A stretch of 64,000 nucleotides of DNA from Panacibacter microcysteis (GCF_015831355.1 NZ_JADWYR010000002.1:930001-994000), one strand, 5' to 3'. Counted from the first letter of the stretch, positions 15,840 to 24,545 are shown. The notes: generated from the sequence alone by a model not told the origin. Program-made: numbers and translations.

Positions 15840-17798
15840 TCAGTTGATGATAAACTTGTTTTGCTCCGTTATACCCTTCCATGTATCTGACCTGAATGGT
15901 GATGCGGGAAACCCTTCTTTATTGAAAAGGTTGTCTTCACCGGCATCATCCGTCCAGCCGAAACGCACTGCCACCGGGCTGGTTACCGCATCTGCAAACA
16001 CCACAACTTTATCGCCCTGTATCATTGCTTTGGCATAATGAAACTGCTGATCTGCCCCGGCAATTTCAAACCCTTTAATGTAACCGTATTTATCTTTTGC
16101 CATTAAGCCGCCGCCTGTGTGTGTAAAAGATGCAATGATCTTATTGCCCTGCACTTCCATACCCTGGTACATTGGCCCCATGTACTCGCCCTGTGCGCCA
16201 TATACATCGTGCAAAGCAATAGCAGCAAGCCTTTTGCCTACATCTTTTTTATTGCGGGGGTGTATGTCATTCGATTCGCCGATGTCTGTTGTAACAGCCA
16301 TGCCGGTGTGTGGCAGAGACAAAGTCATCGTTTGTGCTTCTCTCAGTTCTGCCCAGGTGCTGCCGTTTTTGCTGTTGCCGTTTGCCGAATTATAACTGGC
16401 CAGTTGCACAAAGTAGAAAGGAAAATCTCCGCTGTTCCATTGTTTGCGCCAGTCTGTGATCATGAGCGGAAACGCGGTGCGGTATTGGTATGCCCTGCCT
16501 GCATTGGATTCTCCCTGGTACCAGATAGCTCCTTCGATTGCGTAAGGTATCAGCGGCTTAAGCATGGCATTGAATAGCAGTGTAGGGTAATCATTTGGGC
16601 CTACGCCTGCGCCACTTTGTTGCAGGGCGGTTACCTGGTATGGCCACTTGCCAGCCAGTGACAACACCTTGCCATCTATGGTAAGTTTAATATCTGATGC
16701 ATCTCCGTAGATGCCACCACCGCCACCGGTATCATCTATGCGCACCGCGATAATATTTGTACCGGCTTTTAGAATGCCTGCAGCAATATTGTAGGTGCGT
16801 TTTTCATTCCAGGCATTGGTAGCACCAACTTTGATACCGTTGACATAGGTAATGTCATTATCGTCAATTGCGCCGAGGCTTACAGTGGCTGGTTTGCCCG
16901 CATCTGCCGCCGTTACTTCCACATGCCTGCGAAACCATATGGTGCCATCTACACCATCCAGCCCCTGCTGTTCCCAAAGGCCGGGAATTTCCATCGTGGG
17001 CCATTGTGCATCGTTGTAACCATTTGTTTCAAAAGCATCTTCTTTTAGCGGGTTGGCAAAGCCTGGTTGCAATGCCTGTATCTTTTTGGTAATGGCCCTG
17101 TTCTTTATGGCTGCCGCAGAGTCAAGGTTGAGATTGGGCATGCCTGCAATCATACTTTTAAATTCGGCGCTGTTTTCAAAGGCTTCCCTGCTTGTCCATG
17201 TTTCTGAGTGCGTACCACCCCACGAAGTATGAATAAGCCCTACCGGGATCTTTAGACTATTGTACAATTCCCGGGCGAAGAAGAAGCCAACCGCAGTAAA
17301 ATCACCTACGGTCTCTGGTGTGCAAACTTTCCATTCGCCGGCTTTAATATCCTGTAACGGTTGCGCACTTACGTCTTTGGCAACCATGAAATGATGGATC
17401 ATCGGCAAATCAGCTGTTTTCATTTCCTCTGCAGCATTGGTGGTATTGCGTACAGACCACTCCATGTTGCTCTGACCGCTACAGATCCATACCTCACCCA
17501 CCAATACATCATTTATAGTCAGGGTATTTTTTCCTTTTACCGTGAGTGTATAAGGGCCGCCTGCAGGTGTAGCATCCAGTTGCAGAGACCATTTGCCATC
17601 TTTGCCAGCCCGGGCTGTTTTTGTTTGCCCGTTGAATAATACGGTAACCTTCTCCCCCGCTGCGGCCCAGCCCCATACGGGTAAAGGCTTGTTACGCTGT
17701 AAGACCATATGGTCTGCAAAAAGTTTTGGCATACGTACATCTGCATACAACGAGATCACGGAAAAAAAACACACAGAAAGGAGCGATAGTTTTTTCAT
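15840..17798 (-). CDS. Sialate O-acetylesterase family (SASA) carbohydrate esterase
   Basis: The 652-aa exported protein (signal peptide 1-19) starts with the usual MPKLFADHMVLQRNKPLPVWGWA and a small beta-domain (about 20-95). The GDSL-like catalytic block I is CSGQSNMEW with the serine near residue 109; WGGTHSETW and the DIGESNDIHPRNK block (Asp/His, about 515-527) complete the SGNH-type site. A galactose-binding-like jelly-roll (GLWEQQGLDGVDGTIWFRR, about 285-390) is inserted in the middle, as in many Bacteroidota homologues. Such enzymes remove acetyl groups from sialic acid or hemicellulose; without neighbouring sugar genes the substrate is uncertain. Monocistronic with its own terminator. 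Confidence 0.9.
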   Translation of the reverse strand: MKKLSLLSVCFFSVISLYADVRMPKLFADHMVLQRNKPLPVWGWAAAGEKVTVLFNGQTKTARAGKDGKWSLQLDATPAGGPYTLTVKGKNTLTINDVLVGEVWICSGQSNMEWSVRNTTNAAEEMKTADLPMIHHFMVAKDVSAQPLQDIKAGEWKVCTPETVGDFTAVGFFFARELYNSLKIPVGLIHTSWGGTHSETWTSREAFENSAEFKSMIAGMPNLNLDSAAAIKNRAITKKIQALQPGFANPLKEDAFETNGYNDAQWPTMEIPGLWEQQGLDGVDGTIWFRRHVEVTAADAGKPATVSLGAIDDNDITYVNGIKVGATNAWNEKRTYNIAAGILKAGTNIIAVRIDDTGGGGGIYGDASDIKLTIDGKVLSLAGKWPYQVTALQQSGAGVGPNDYPTLLFNAMLKPLIPYAIEGAIWYQGESNAGRAYQYRTAFPLMITDWRKQWNSGDFPFYFVQLASYNSANGNSKNGSTWAELREAQTMTLSLPHTGMAVTTDIGESNDIHPRNKKDVGKRLAAIALHDVYGAQGEYMGPMYQGMEVQGNKIIASFTHTGGGLMAKDKYGYIKGFEIAGADQQFHYAKAMIQGDKVVVFADAVTSPVAVRFGWTDDAGEDNLFNKEGFPASPFRSDTWKGITEQNKFIIN

Positions 17799-17869
17799 AC
17801 ATGCAAATAATTGAGCAATGAATATAAATGAAAAATAAGAATAACTGTTATGTACTTAGCTGCAGCACA

Positions 17870-18060
17870 GGCATTAAGCTTTTGTTGTGTCACTCACTTG
17901 TGCTTTTACCGCTATACGGAGCTGTTGGATTCCAGGCCTCACGCTATATCCCTTTCCAAAGGAGCAGGATTTTGGAGGCTATGGTTTTAGCGTTATCCGA
18001 CATGCAGCTTCGTTGCTGCATATGGTTATACAGTACAAGAGTGCGACGCAACGGAAGCTC
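17870..18060. repeat. Facing pair of dispersed repeats: type a (+) and type b (-)
   Basis: GTTGTGTCACTCACTTGT at 17884-17901 faces GTACAAGAGTGCGACGCAAC at 18033-18052. This is a mixed-type inverted pair about 130 bp apart, between a divergent-side gene start (17798, minus) and the end of the phosphohexomutase gene. No coding frame is supported between them. Confidence 0.75.
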
Positions 18061-18104
18061 TATAGTAATGCTACAGCCGGGCCAATAATAATTGCTTCAA
18101 AATA

Positions 18105-18132
18105 AAATGCCACGAACAACTCCGTGGCATTT
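18105..18132 (-). terminator. Intrinsic terminator of the phosphohexomutase gene
   Basis: Stem AAATGCCACG/CGTGGCATTT with an 8-nt loop, followed on the minus strand by TTATTTTG. Confidence 0.7.
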
Positions 18133-18144
18133 ACTTATAATTTT

Positions 18145-18172
18145 ACAACTTACTACTTACAACTTACTACTT
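18145..18172. repeat. Two exact tandem copies of a 14-bp unit
   Basis: ACAACTTACTACTT occurs at 18145-18158 and again at 18159-18172, just after the stop codon of the phosphohexomutase gene. It is a candidate variable-number repeat. Confidence 0.7.
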
Positions 18173-18180
18173 ATAATAAC

Positions 18181-19908
18181 TCACTTCAGCTTCATGTCTT
18201 CTATCACCGCTTTGATCCTGTCCATTAAGGCTGCATGTGTTTCGTCGTAGGCATCTTTACCGGCAAGTTTGGTATTTACACTAAAATAGAATTTGATCTT
18301 TGGTTCTGTACCGCTTGGCCGTGCAGAGATTTTGGTGCCATCTTCCAACAGGAACTGTAACACGTTGCTCTTTGGCAATGTAATATCCCAGATTTCGTTG
18401 GTAACAAGATTCTTGCCTACCTGCAACTGGTAATCTAACAGGTGCACCACTTTGGCGCCGTTGATGGTTGTGGGCGGGTTATTACGGAAGCCCTGCATCA
18501 TTTCTGCAATCTCTTCCTGGCCACGCATACCCTTCTTGGTAATGCTGATGAGGTGCTCCAGGTAAAGATCATATTGCACATAGAGATCGATAAGTTTATC
18601 GTACAATGAGCGACCCTTGCTTTTTTCGTAGGCAGCCATTTCGCAAAGCAGCGCCACGGCAGACACCGCATCTTTATCACGCACTTTATCACCGATCATC
18701 ATACCAAAGCTTTCCTCGCCACCGATCACATAATTCTCTTTGCCTTCTTTCTCTTTAATGAGTTCTGCAATCCATTTAAAACCGGTGAGTACATCGTAAC
18801 AAGCCACATCATTGGCTTTGGCCACGTTGTAGATCATGTCTGTTGTTACGATTGTTTTAACCACCATATCATTAGGCTGCGCAATACCTTTGGCCTTGCG
18901 GGCTTCCATCATATAACTGAAAGCAAGCACGGCTGTCTGGTTACCATTTACCAGCACCCACTCACCTTTGTGGTTTTTGATGGCAATGCCCACGCGGTCT
19001 GCATCAGGATCTGTACCGCAAAGAATATCTGCATCTATTTCTTTTGCTTTCTTTAAACCGATGCTCATGGCTTCACTCTCTTCGGGGTTGGGGTAAACAA
19101 CCGTTGGAAAGTTACCGTCCGGTGTGCTCTGTTCATCAACAATCGTTACATTGGTAAAGCCAAAAGCTTTCAGTACATCCGGCACCAGTTTTATACCGGT
19201 TCCATGTATAGGCGTATACACAATTTTAAGATCGTGTTGTGCAGCGATTACATCAGGATAAACACTCAGGCCTTTCACCATTTCCACGTACGCAGCGTCT
19301 ACATCAGCACCTATGATGGTAATGTTGGCTTCACCGCCACTCCATTTTACGTCATCAACGCTGGTAATAGCCTCCACTTCGCGAATCACATTTTTATCGT
19401 GCGGGGGTACAAGCTGCCCGCCATCATTCCAGTAGGCTTTGTAGCCATTATACTCCTTGGGGTTGTGCGATGCCGTACATACCACGCCGCCATTGCATTT
19501 GAAATGACGAATGGCAAAGCTTAGTTCCGGCGTTGGTCTCAGTGCCTCGAAGAGAAAAACTTTAATATCATTAGCAGCAAAAACGTTGGCAGTAGTTTCT
19601 GCAAAAAACCGGCTGTTATTGCGGCTGTCGTGGGCAATGGCCACACGTATTTCGGTATCAGGGTAAGTTTTTTTGAGGTAATTGGCAAAACCCTGCGTGG
19701 CCATACCAACAGTGTATTTGTTGATGCGGTTGGTGCCCACACCCATGATACCGCGTAAGCCGCCTGTGCCAAACTCCAGGCTTTGGTAGAAAGATTCTGT
19801 AAGTTCTTCCGGGCTTTGATTTTGCAAGCGCTGTATTTCATCTTTTGTGGCCTGATCATAATTGCCATTGAGCCAGGTATCTACTTTTGATTGTATTGCA
19901 GCATCCAT
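18181..19908 (-). CDS. Phospho-sugar mutase (phosphoglucomutase/phosphomannomutase, PGM2-like)
   Basis: The 575-aa enzyme belongs to the long alpha-D-phosphohexomutase branch (PgcA/PGM2 type) that interconverts glucose-1- and glucose-6-phosphate. EFGTGGLRGIMGVGTNRIN is the N-terminal signature. The phosphoserine loop is TASHNPKEYNGYK (Ser about 145), the metal loop GTDPDADRVG (about 305), the sugar loop GGEESFGMM (about 400) and the phosphate loop RPSGTEPKIKFY (about 530). All are intact. It is a separate lineage from GlmM at 8085. The start MDAAIQSKVDTWL is usual for the family. Monocistronic. Confidence 0.9.
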   Translation of the reverse strand: MDAAIQSKVDTWLNGNYDQATKDEIQRLQNQSPEELTESFYQSLEFGTGGLRGIMGVGTNRINKYTVGMATQGFANYLKKTYPDTEIRVAIAHDSRNNSRFFAETTANVFAANDIKVFLFEALRPTPELSFAIRHFKCNGGVVCTASHNPKEYNGYKAYWNDGGQLVPPHDKNVIREVEAITSVDDVKWSGGEANITIIGADVDAAYVEMVKGLSVYPDVIAAQHDLKIVYTPIHGTGIKLVPDVLKAFGFTNVTIVDEQSTPDGNFPTVVYPNPEESEAMSIGLKKAKEIDADILCGTDPDADRVGIAIKNHKGEWVLVNGNQTAVLAFSYMMEARKAKGIAQPNDMVVKTIVTTDMIYNVAKANDVACYDVLTGFKWIAELIKEKEGKENYVIGGEESFGMMIGDKVRDKDAVSAVALLCEMAAYEKSKGRSLYDKLIDLYVQYDLYLEHLISITKKGMRGQEEIAEMMQGFRNNPPTTINGAKVVHLLDYQLQVGKNLVTNEIWDITLPKSNVLQFLLEDGTKISARPSGTEPKIKFYFSVNTKLAGKDAYDETHAALMDRIKAVIEDMKLK

Positions 19909-20045
19909 ATTTAAGTCGGTTTTATTTGGACGGCAAGTTTAATGATTATTCGCCACTTAAAAGCGATTAATTTAATATGCTTTTCTGGTCTTTTTTTATT
20001 GTTTCCGGCAGGGTTACATGCCTTATTTTTGAGCAAAGGCACATT

Positions 20046-20225
20046 ATGAAAGAACACATTGTTATCAGGAATACACATTCCCAAACGCTGGTGGTATTTT
20101 GCAGTCATATTACGTCCATACTCGAATACCGTAAAGATGTGAGTCTTTTGGTATTGGATACCGGTAAAGAGCACTATATACCACAGCCGGTGCAGGAACT
20201 GATCACAGAAATATTTGGCGCGTAA
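20046..20225 (+). CDS. Small hypothetical protein (59 aa)
   Basis: From the ATG at 20046 the frame encodes MKEHIVIRNTHSQTLVVF to the end ELITEIFGA, a plausible small soluble protein with alternating hydrophobic residues and a C-terminal helix. Codon use looks coding. A longer frame exists upstream (19977) but its first residues look like translated spacer. No family is recognised. The first unit of the repeat array begins 23 bp after the stop. Confidence 0.4.
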   Translation: MKEHIVIRNTHSQTLVVFCSHITSILEYRKDVSLLVLDTGKEHYIPQPVQELITEIFGA

Positions 20226-20247
20226 AAAAGGCAGGGAATAATTTGTT

Positions 20248-20404
20248 GGCCGGCAGCGGTATTTCATGGCATCGCCTGTTGTGTCACTCACTTGTGCGGT
20301 AGTTTTTTATGGCAGCAAATTAAAGATAAAATAATAAGTGAGTGGCAATGCAACGTCTCATAACCCACACACAAAGCTTGCGCAAAGACGTTGATGCGAA
20401 AGAG
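20248..20404 (+). repeat. Rhs-array repeat unit iv (type-a core plus hairpin)
   Basis: Type-a core GTTGTGTCACTCACTTGT at 20278-20295 in the frame CATGGCATCGCC ... TTTTTTATGGCAGC, followed by the second module: GCAACGTCT at 20350-20358 pairs with AGACGTTG at 20386-20393, with ACACACAAAGCTTGC between, then TGCGAAAGAG. No Rhs sequence is left next to it. Together with unit iii it fills most of the 702-bp gene-free stretch 20226-20927. Confidence 0.75.
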
Positions 20405-20405
20405 T

Positions 20406-20600
20406 GATCTTTAAAAAATATATAAGTGCTTATATTTTGTTTAACGGCTATTGCTTTTCATGGCATCACCTGTTGTGTCACTCGCCTGTGCTGTAGTCTT
20501 TTATGGCAGCAGGGGGAAGATGAAATAATAAGTGGTTGGCAACGTAACGTCTCATAACACACACAGAAATCTTGCATGAAGAAGCTGCTGCGAAAGAGAA
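20406..20600 (+). repeat. Rhs-array repeat unit iii (decayed)
   Basis: This begins GTGATCTTTAA, the remnant of the Rhs junction also found at 22797 and 24325, then AAGTGCTTATAT, GCTATTGCTTTTCATGGCATC, a slightly changed core GTTGTGTCACTCGCCTGT (20472-20489) and a degenerate hairpin module. It directly follows unit iv, so two array units are now in tandem without a cassette between them. The rest of the gap up to 20927 holds only a candidate promoter. Confidence 0.75.
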
Positions 20601-20896
20601 AGTATGTTCAAACTCTGGCATAACTGAAAATTCCAGAATTTATAAAACAAATCTTATTCCCTGAATCTACTCAAACTAGTTTTTTAAAGCAATCTTTCCG
20701 CTTAGTAAAATTGTTTTTGTAAAAAAGCACGGTGCAACGAAGAAGCCGTAAATAATTCTGCCCTTTACCAACAGAAAATAAATGATATTTTTTAGATCCC
20801 TCTATTGTCGATGAGGGCACAACCCGATAGGTGCAACATTGCTTTACCCGCATGATTATGTAGCTGCTCCAGAGTTATATTGATCATCGCTTATGT

Positions 20897-20904
20897 TACT
20901 TTTG
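20897..20904 (+). promoter_or_regulatory. Candidate -7 element for the lipoprotein gene
   Basis: TACTTTTG fits TAnnTTTG and lies 24 bp before the ATG at 20928. The -33 element is weak. Confidence 0.35.
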
Positions 20905-20927
20905 AAGAATACATGTAAATCAACTTT

Positions 20928-21683
20928 ATGAAAAACATCAAATCTGTACCTGCTGCTTGCGTATTCATGTTGGCTTTATCTTGTTCAAAGGAGAATTTGC
21001 AGAAGACATCATCTCAATCCTTACAATCAACATCCCAGGAAATTGCAACAGCGGAATGTACAGCCGGAGTGTGGCGTGGTATTTATGCAAACGGAGATAC
21101 ACCCGGGGAAAATTATGACACAGTAACTACTGAGAATTTTGTACGCAATGGCATTGCGTGGATGAAATTCAGCCCTTATGATTTTTACTATTCCAGCCTT
21201 GAGTTGGATATTCCTCAATGCCACACTTTTTCAGGCGATAGCACCAGATTGGAAGTGTCTTTAAAAAATCCATCTTCTCAGCCCTATATTTTTCATGATT
21301 ATGATGTAATTGTTACACTCATAGGTACAAAAGATACTGCAATCGTTTACTTTACCAGTTGGGCATACAACTATGCAAAAATTGGCTCGATAACGCACTC
21401 AAATAAAAAGGCTCTTATACATGTTTTTGAGGACTATGAAAAAGTAGTACTTGAAACAAGGAACGAGACGATGAATGTGTATATTGGCCCTAATGGAGAT
21501 CAAATAGTAGGGTCCGTTTTTTACGGAACGCGTAATAAAATAGGCAAAGTAAAATCTATTCATGTTGGTTTTAAAGGTGGTGGTTCAGTTCATGGCGTTA
21601 AATTTTTAAACTCTGCTACGGGCGGCGCTATTATGTATGAAGATTTTACAAAGACCGGGCAGTCTAATATTATATGGTATTAA
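20928..21683 (+). CDS. Hypothetical lipoprotein
   Basis: The 251-aa product has a lipoprotein signal: short basic start, hydrophobic core and lipobox LALSC (Cys 20), followed by SKE and a Gln/Ser-rich linker. The mature part is not a recognised family; it is rich in beta-strand-forming residues (NGIAWMKFSPYDFYYSSLEL, DTAIVYFTSWAYNYAKIG) and ends GQSNIIWY. It lies alone, on the opposite strand to the Rhs array, between array remnants at 20.2-20.6 and 21.8 kb. That position suggests it was either inserted into or left over from the array. Confidence 0.65.
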   Translation: MKNIKSVPAACVFMLALSCSKENLQKTSSQSLQSTSQEIATAECTAGVWRGIYANGDTPGENYDTVTTENFVRNGIAWMKFSPYDFYYSSLELDIPQCHTFSGDSTRLEVSLKNPSSQPYIFHDYDVIVTLIGTKDTAIVYFTSWAYNYAKIGSITHSNKKALIHVFEDYEKVVLETRNETMNVYIGPNGDQIVGSVFYGTRNKIGKVKSIHVGFKGGGSVHGVKFLNSATGGAIMYEDFTKTGQSNIIWY

Positions 21684-21822
21684 CAATCCGCGGAACTTGA
21701 TCATAATATTAGAGTACCAGAATGTTATGTATTTTGTTTTGGCATTGTTTGCTATTGAGTTTAATGATTGTATAACTTTCTTTATAAATGCACAAGAGCC
21801 CGACGAAAGTTGAGCTGCCAAC

Positions 21823-21878
21823 GCAACGTCTCATAACCCCACACACAAAGCTTGCACAAAGACGTTGCTGCGAAAGAG
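21823..21878 (+). repeat. Isolated hairpin module of the array unit
   Basis: GCAACGTCT at 21823-21831 pairs perfectly (9 bp) with AGACGTTGC at 21860-21868; ACACACAAAGCTTGCAC lies in the loop and TGCGAAAGAG follows. It is the right half of the array unit without the type-a core, and it lies directly downstream of the Imm26-like gene on the minus strand. Confidence 0.75.
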
Positions 21879-21893
21879 AGTCTGTTGGAATTT

Positions 21894-22403
21894 TCATTCT
21901 GGTTCTTTGAATCCATGCCAACCTGTTTCAAACCATTCTACAATAGCCTTTGATGGCAAAATACCGCTCATTGGCAAATGTTTGTATTTATCAGTAAGTT
22001 CTCCAATATGCGTCCTTTTTTCAGGATCATATTGCCATATAAACCAGTTGTAAGATTTCTTTACCAAAGCATAAGTATCATTTGTTTGCCTGAAAACAGG
22101 AAATTGAAAACCAGCTTCCAGTGGCATGTTTCCTAATTTAGACCATAGCCCATCTTTTAACCCTTCAAATACTCTTGTATGTGCAATAAATTTTATGGAA
22201 TATGTTACTATATTTTCCATCATAGGGTGTTCATCCTGTTTTGCAAAATAGTCAAATGCTCTTATTACATGCCCCGCCATGTAGTTGTCATCTTTGTATA
22301 AAAATTGGAAATATCCTTTAGTCCCATTCTTTAAGGGCACTTCAAAAATATCACCTGATGATATGGTAAATCCTGCTTTTCTTAACCGTTTATTTAACTC
22401 CAT
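21894..22403 (-). CDS. Imm26-like immunity protein
   Basis: The ATG at 22403 gives MELNKRLRKAGFTISSGDIFEVPL; GDIFEVPL followed by a GYFQFLY strand is characteristic of the Imm26 family of polymorphic-toxin immunity proteins (family match recalled, not searched). The 169-aa protein has no signal peptide, as expected for a cytosolic immunity protein. An in-frame ATG at 22442 would start inside the Rhs fragment and is less likely. It lies directly behind a truncated Rhs segment whose toxin tip is missing. It is therefore an orphan immunity gene, able to protect against kin that still carry the tip. Confidence 0.6.
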   Translation of the reverse strand: MELNKRLRKAGFTISSGDIFEVPLKNGTKGYFQFLYKDDNYMAGHVIRAFDYFAKQDEHPMMENIVTYSIKFIAHTRVFEGLKDGLWSKLGNMPLEAGFQFPVFRQTNDTYALVKKSYNWFIWQYDPEKRTHIGELTDKYKHLPMSGILPSKAIVEWFETGWHGFKEPE

Positions 22404-22423
22404 ATAAAATACAATTTGCAGTT

Positions 22424-22810
22424 CTAAGACTGTTGATCGCACAGACTGCTGGCTAGAGCACTAAAAATATCACTTAATGGACTAACAGGAGCATCAGGTG
22501 TATTACCTCCCAATACGTACCAGCTATTGGCTTGCAGGTTAAACTTATCACCCGCCATTACTTTTAAAATCATGGAAGCTCCGATCTTGTTACCATCTCC
22601 TCTTACCAGCGAAGCCTTTTCATTAGGATTGCTGTAAACATTATCAACCGGATAGTTTCCAGGTACGGTTGTTCTTGTAGCATCCAGGTTCAGGTAATAT
22701 AAATTTTCACCTGGCGCATTACCTGATTCAAGTGTTGCCATCGGATAGGCATCTGTTCTTTGCTCTTCTGTAAGCGTAGTACGGATGTTCCCTAAGTGAT
22801 CTTTAATAAA
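22424..22810 (-). pseudogene. Truncated Rhs fragment, cassette 3
   Basis: This stretch encodes IKDHLGNIRTTLTEEQRTD through PVSPLSDIFSALASSLC and then stops. Between 22450 and 22810 it matches 26397-26757 of the full Rhs gene with only a few base changes by eye. Homology begins abruptly at 22810 (junction with the repeat unit) and ends at SPLSDI, where the sequence changes and a stop follows. There is no start codon context or signal peptide, so it is a silent donor-like segment rather than a working gene. Confidence 0.8.
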
Positions 22811-22990
22811 TATGTAAGTGCTTATATGTTGTTTACCAGCTATTGCTTTTCATGGCATCGCCTGTTGTGTCACTCACTTGTGCGGTAGTTTTTTATGGCG
22901 GCAGAGCGAAGAAGAAATAATAAGTGGCTGCCAATGCAACGTCTTATAACCCACACAGAAATCTTGCATGAAGGCGTTGCTTTAAAAGAG
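22811..22990 (+). repeat. Rhs-array repeat unit ii
   Basis: This holds TATGTAAGTGCTTATATGTT, GCTATTGCTTTTCATGGCATC, core GTTGTGTCACTCACTTGT (22864-22881), TTTTTTATGGCGGCAG and the hairpin module (GCAACGTCT at 22936-22944, GGCGTTGC at 22973-22980). It separates the SUKH gene from Rhs fragment 3. Confidence 0.85.
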
Positions 22991-22996
22991 AAAAAC

Positions 22997-23599
22997 TTAT
23001 ATTTCGTACCATTCTTCTGGCTTAAGTGGGTTATGTTTTTTCCAATAAGCAGATTTTTTGTTGATCTTTTTAGCAATCGCAGCAAACTTATCATAATCAA
23101 TATGTAAGCGTTTTTTTTGCGTTTTTCGTTTAAAAGCTTTTTCTTTATAACCCTCTATGATGGTTTTTACCATAGCCTCCAACGAATCAAAATAACTTAT
23201 TGGTTGCTCAATATATAGCTGAGGCACAGAATACATGTACAACTTGCCATAATGAGTGCCCGGCTTATTATTAAATAAAATGGATTCCTCCCCATTATCG
23301 GTTATTATCTCGATTAACAGTGGATCATAAAGTTTAAAACTTGACTGACTTTCTTTGATTGACTTCAAGGACTGTAATCCTCCATATTCCATCATTTGAC
23401 AATATGAATTTTCTTTTTCCCCGTTTTTCCATCGAAACAACGCTTTCAGATTTTCATCATTAATTTTTAATTCCCGCAAGTATTCATCTATTTCCTTATC
23501 AGGTAACGGTGATTGCAATTTTTCATAATCCTGCATATTGTAATTTTTAAGCGTGCCATCCAATTCTTCAAGTAATGATTTAAATGTTTGCGTTTGCAT
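22997..23599 (-). CDS. SUKH (SMI1/KNR4-like) immunity protein
   Basis: The 200-aa cytosolic protein shows the SMI1/KNR4 superfamily pattern: LPDKEIDEYLRELKI, LKALFRWKNG (the conserved helix-turn after the N-terminal helices), GGLQSLKSIKES, then DNGEESILFN and a C-terminal helical part that is lysine-rich. SUKH proteins are common immunity partners of nuclease toxins. It lies 39 bp downstream of the NucA-like toxin tip on the same strand, so the two are probably cognate. A type-a repeat unit follows immediately. Confidence 0.75.
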   Translation of the reverse strand: MQTQTFKSLLEELDGTLKNYNMQDYEKLQSPLPDKEIDEYLRELKINDENLKALFRWKNGEKENSYCQMMEYGGLQSLKSIKESQSSFKLYDPLLIEIITDNGEESILFNNKPGTHYGKLYMYSVPQLYIEQPISYFDSLEAMVKTIIEGYKEKAFKRKTQKKRLHIDYDKFAAIAKKINKKSAYWKKHNPLKPEEWYEI

Positions 23600-23638
23600 A
23601 ATTAAATTTAAAAATATTTATTTATTACTCCTGAAGGC

Positions 23639-24338
23639 TTAAAGAATGATAACCCAGCCCCACTCTGCAAGTAAAGATAACACAGCTTCAGTCGCTGTTC
23701 CTGTTACAACAGGAATCATAACAGGGTTCAAAGGATTTTCTTTTTTCTTGGGATGAAATAAGGGGGCCCCTACAGGAACCGGAGAAGGTAGTTTTGGTGA
23801 AGGGAATGGCACCCAAAATTCCTTTCCGCCCTTAAAGTTATTAGCAGCATAAAATAATTTAAGGGCTACCCCATGCAACTGATTTTGGGATGCGGGAGCA
23901 GGAAATGTCATTGCTTTAATCCCTCCTTCTATGGTTGATGCATACGGCACTTCATGCCGATCTATCAAACCTTTTTTCTTTACTTGATTTGCAGTATTTC
24001 CTTCATTTACGTCTATAGCAGCAGCACTAATTCCTTTCATCTCCAAGCCATACGGGTAATACGCTTCCTCCTGCAATAACGGTCCCCGTATATGCGTCAC
24101 CTGCAACTGGTCAAAATAAACACTGATGTTAGGCGTCTTATTGCTCACATATATGTACAGGTAGCTGTTTTTAGTAATTTCGCTGTCTGAAATCATGTTA
24201 GGTTTGTAAATATCCCCTCCCCGCCTGCACGTGTTGAAGCTGTTGCATTAGCGCTTCCATTGTCGCCATCGGATAGGCGTCTGTTCTTTGTTCTTCTGTA
24301 AGCGTAGTGCGGATGTTCCCTAAGTGATCTTTAACAAA
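23639..24338 (-). pseudogene. Orphan Rhs C-terminal cassette 2 with NucA/NucB-like nuclease tip
   Basis: Homology to the full Rhs starts at 24338, at the same codon as in cassette 3 (KDHLGNIRTTL). It runs to MAT, is then interrupted by a stop after a deletion, and resumes in another frame at KPNMISDSEITKN, matching the full protein to GLEMKGISAAA. An ATG at 24196 opens a 185-codon frame. After the Rhs part comes a different tip: RHEVPYASTIEGG, then FPAPASQNQLHG and FYAANNFKGGKEFWVPF. That order resembles the DNase NucA/NucB family (PF14040, recalled). The usual DEYP and PASEN acids read HE and QN here, so activity is doubtful. There is no export signal: the module is an orphan tip. Confidence 0.7.
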
Positions 24339-24545
24339 TATGTAAGTGCTTATATGTTGTTTACCAACTATTGCTTTTCATGGCATCGCCTGTTGTGTCA
24401 CTCACTTGTGCGGTAGTCTTTTATGGCGGCAGCGAAGCGGTGTAGTTGGCTGTGTGTGAATGGGTCATACTAATCCGCTTAAACTACCCGCAGAATCCCT
24501 TTCGGGAGACTCTGCTGCAACGAAAAAAATGTTCTGCAGCAACCA
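24339..24545 (+). repeat. Rhs-array repeat unit i
   Basis: This starts TATGTAAGTGCTTATATGTT and continues to CATGGCATCGCC, core GTTGTGTCACTCACTTGT (24392-24409) and TTTTATGGCGGCAG. Its right half differs from the other units: a hairpin GCAGAATCCC/GGGAGACTCTGC (24490-24515) replaces the GCAACGTCT stem. It separates the first immunity gene from Rhs cassette 2. Confidence 0.8.

Noticed and set aside
20248-24545. CRISPR array
   Set aside because: The repeated units are ~190 bp, imperfect and separated by kilobases of genes; no short regular repeat-spacer pattern and no cas genes.
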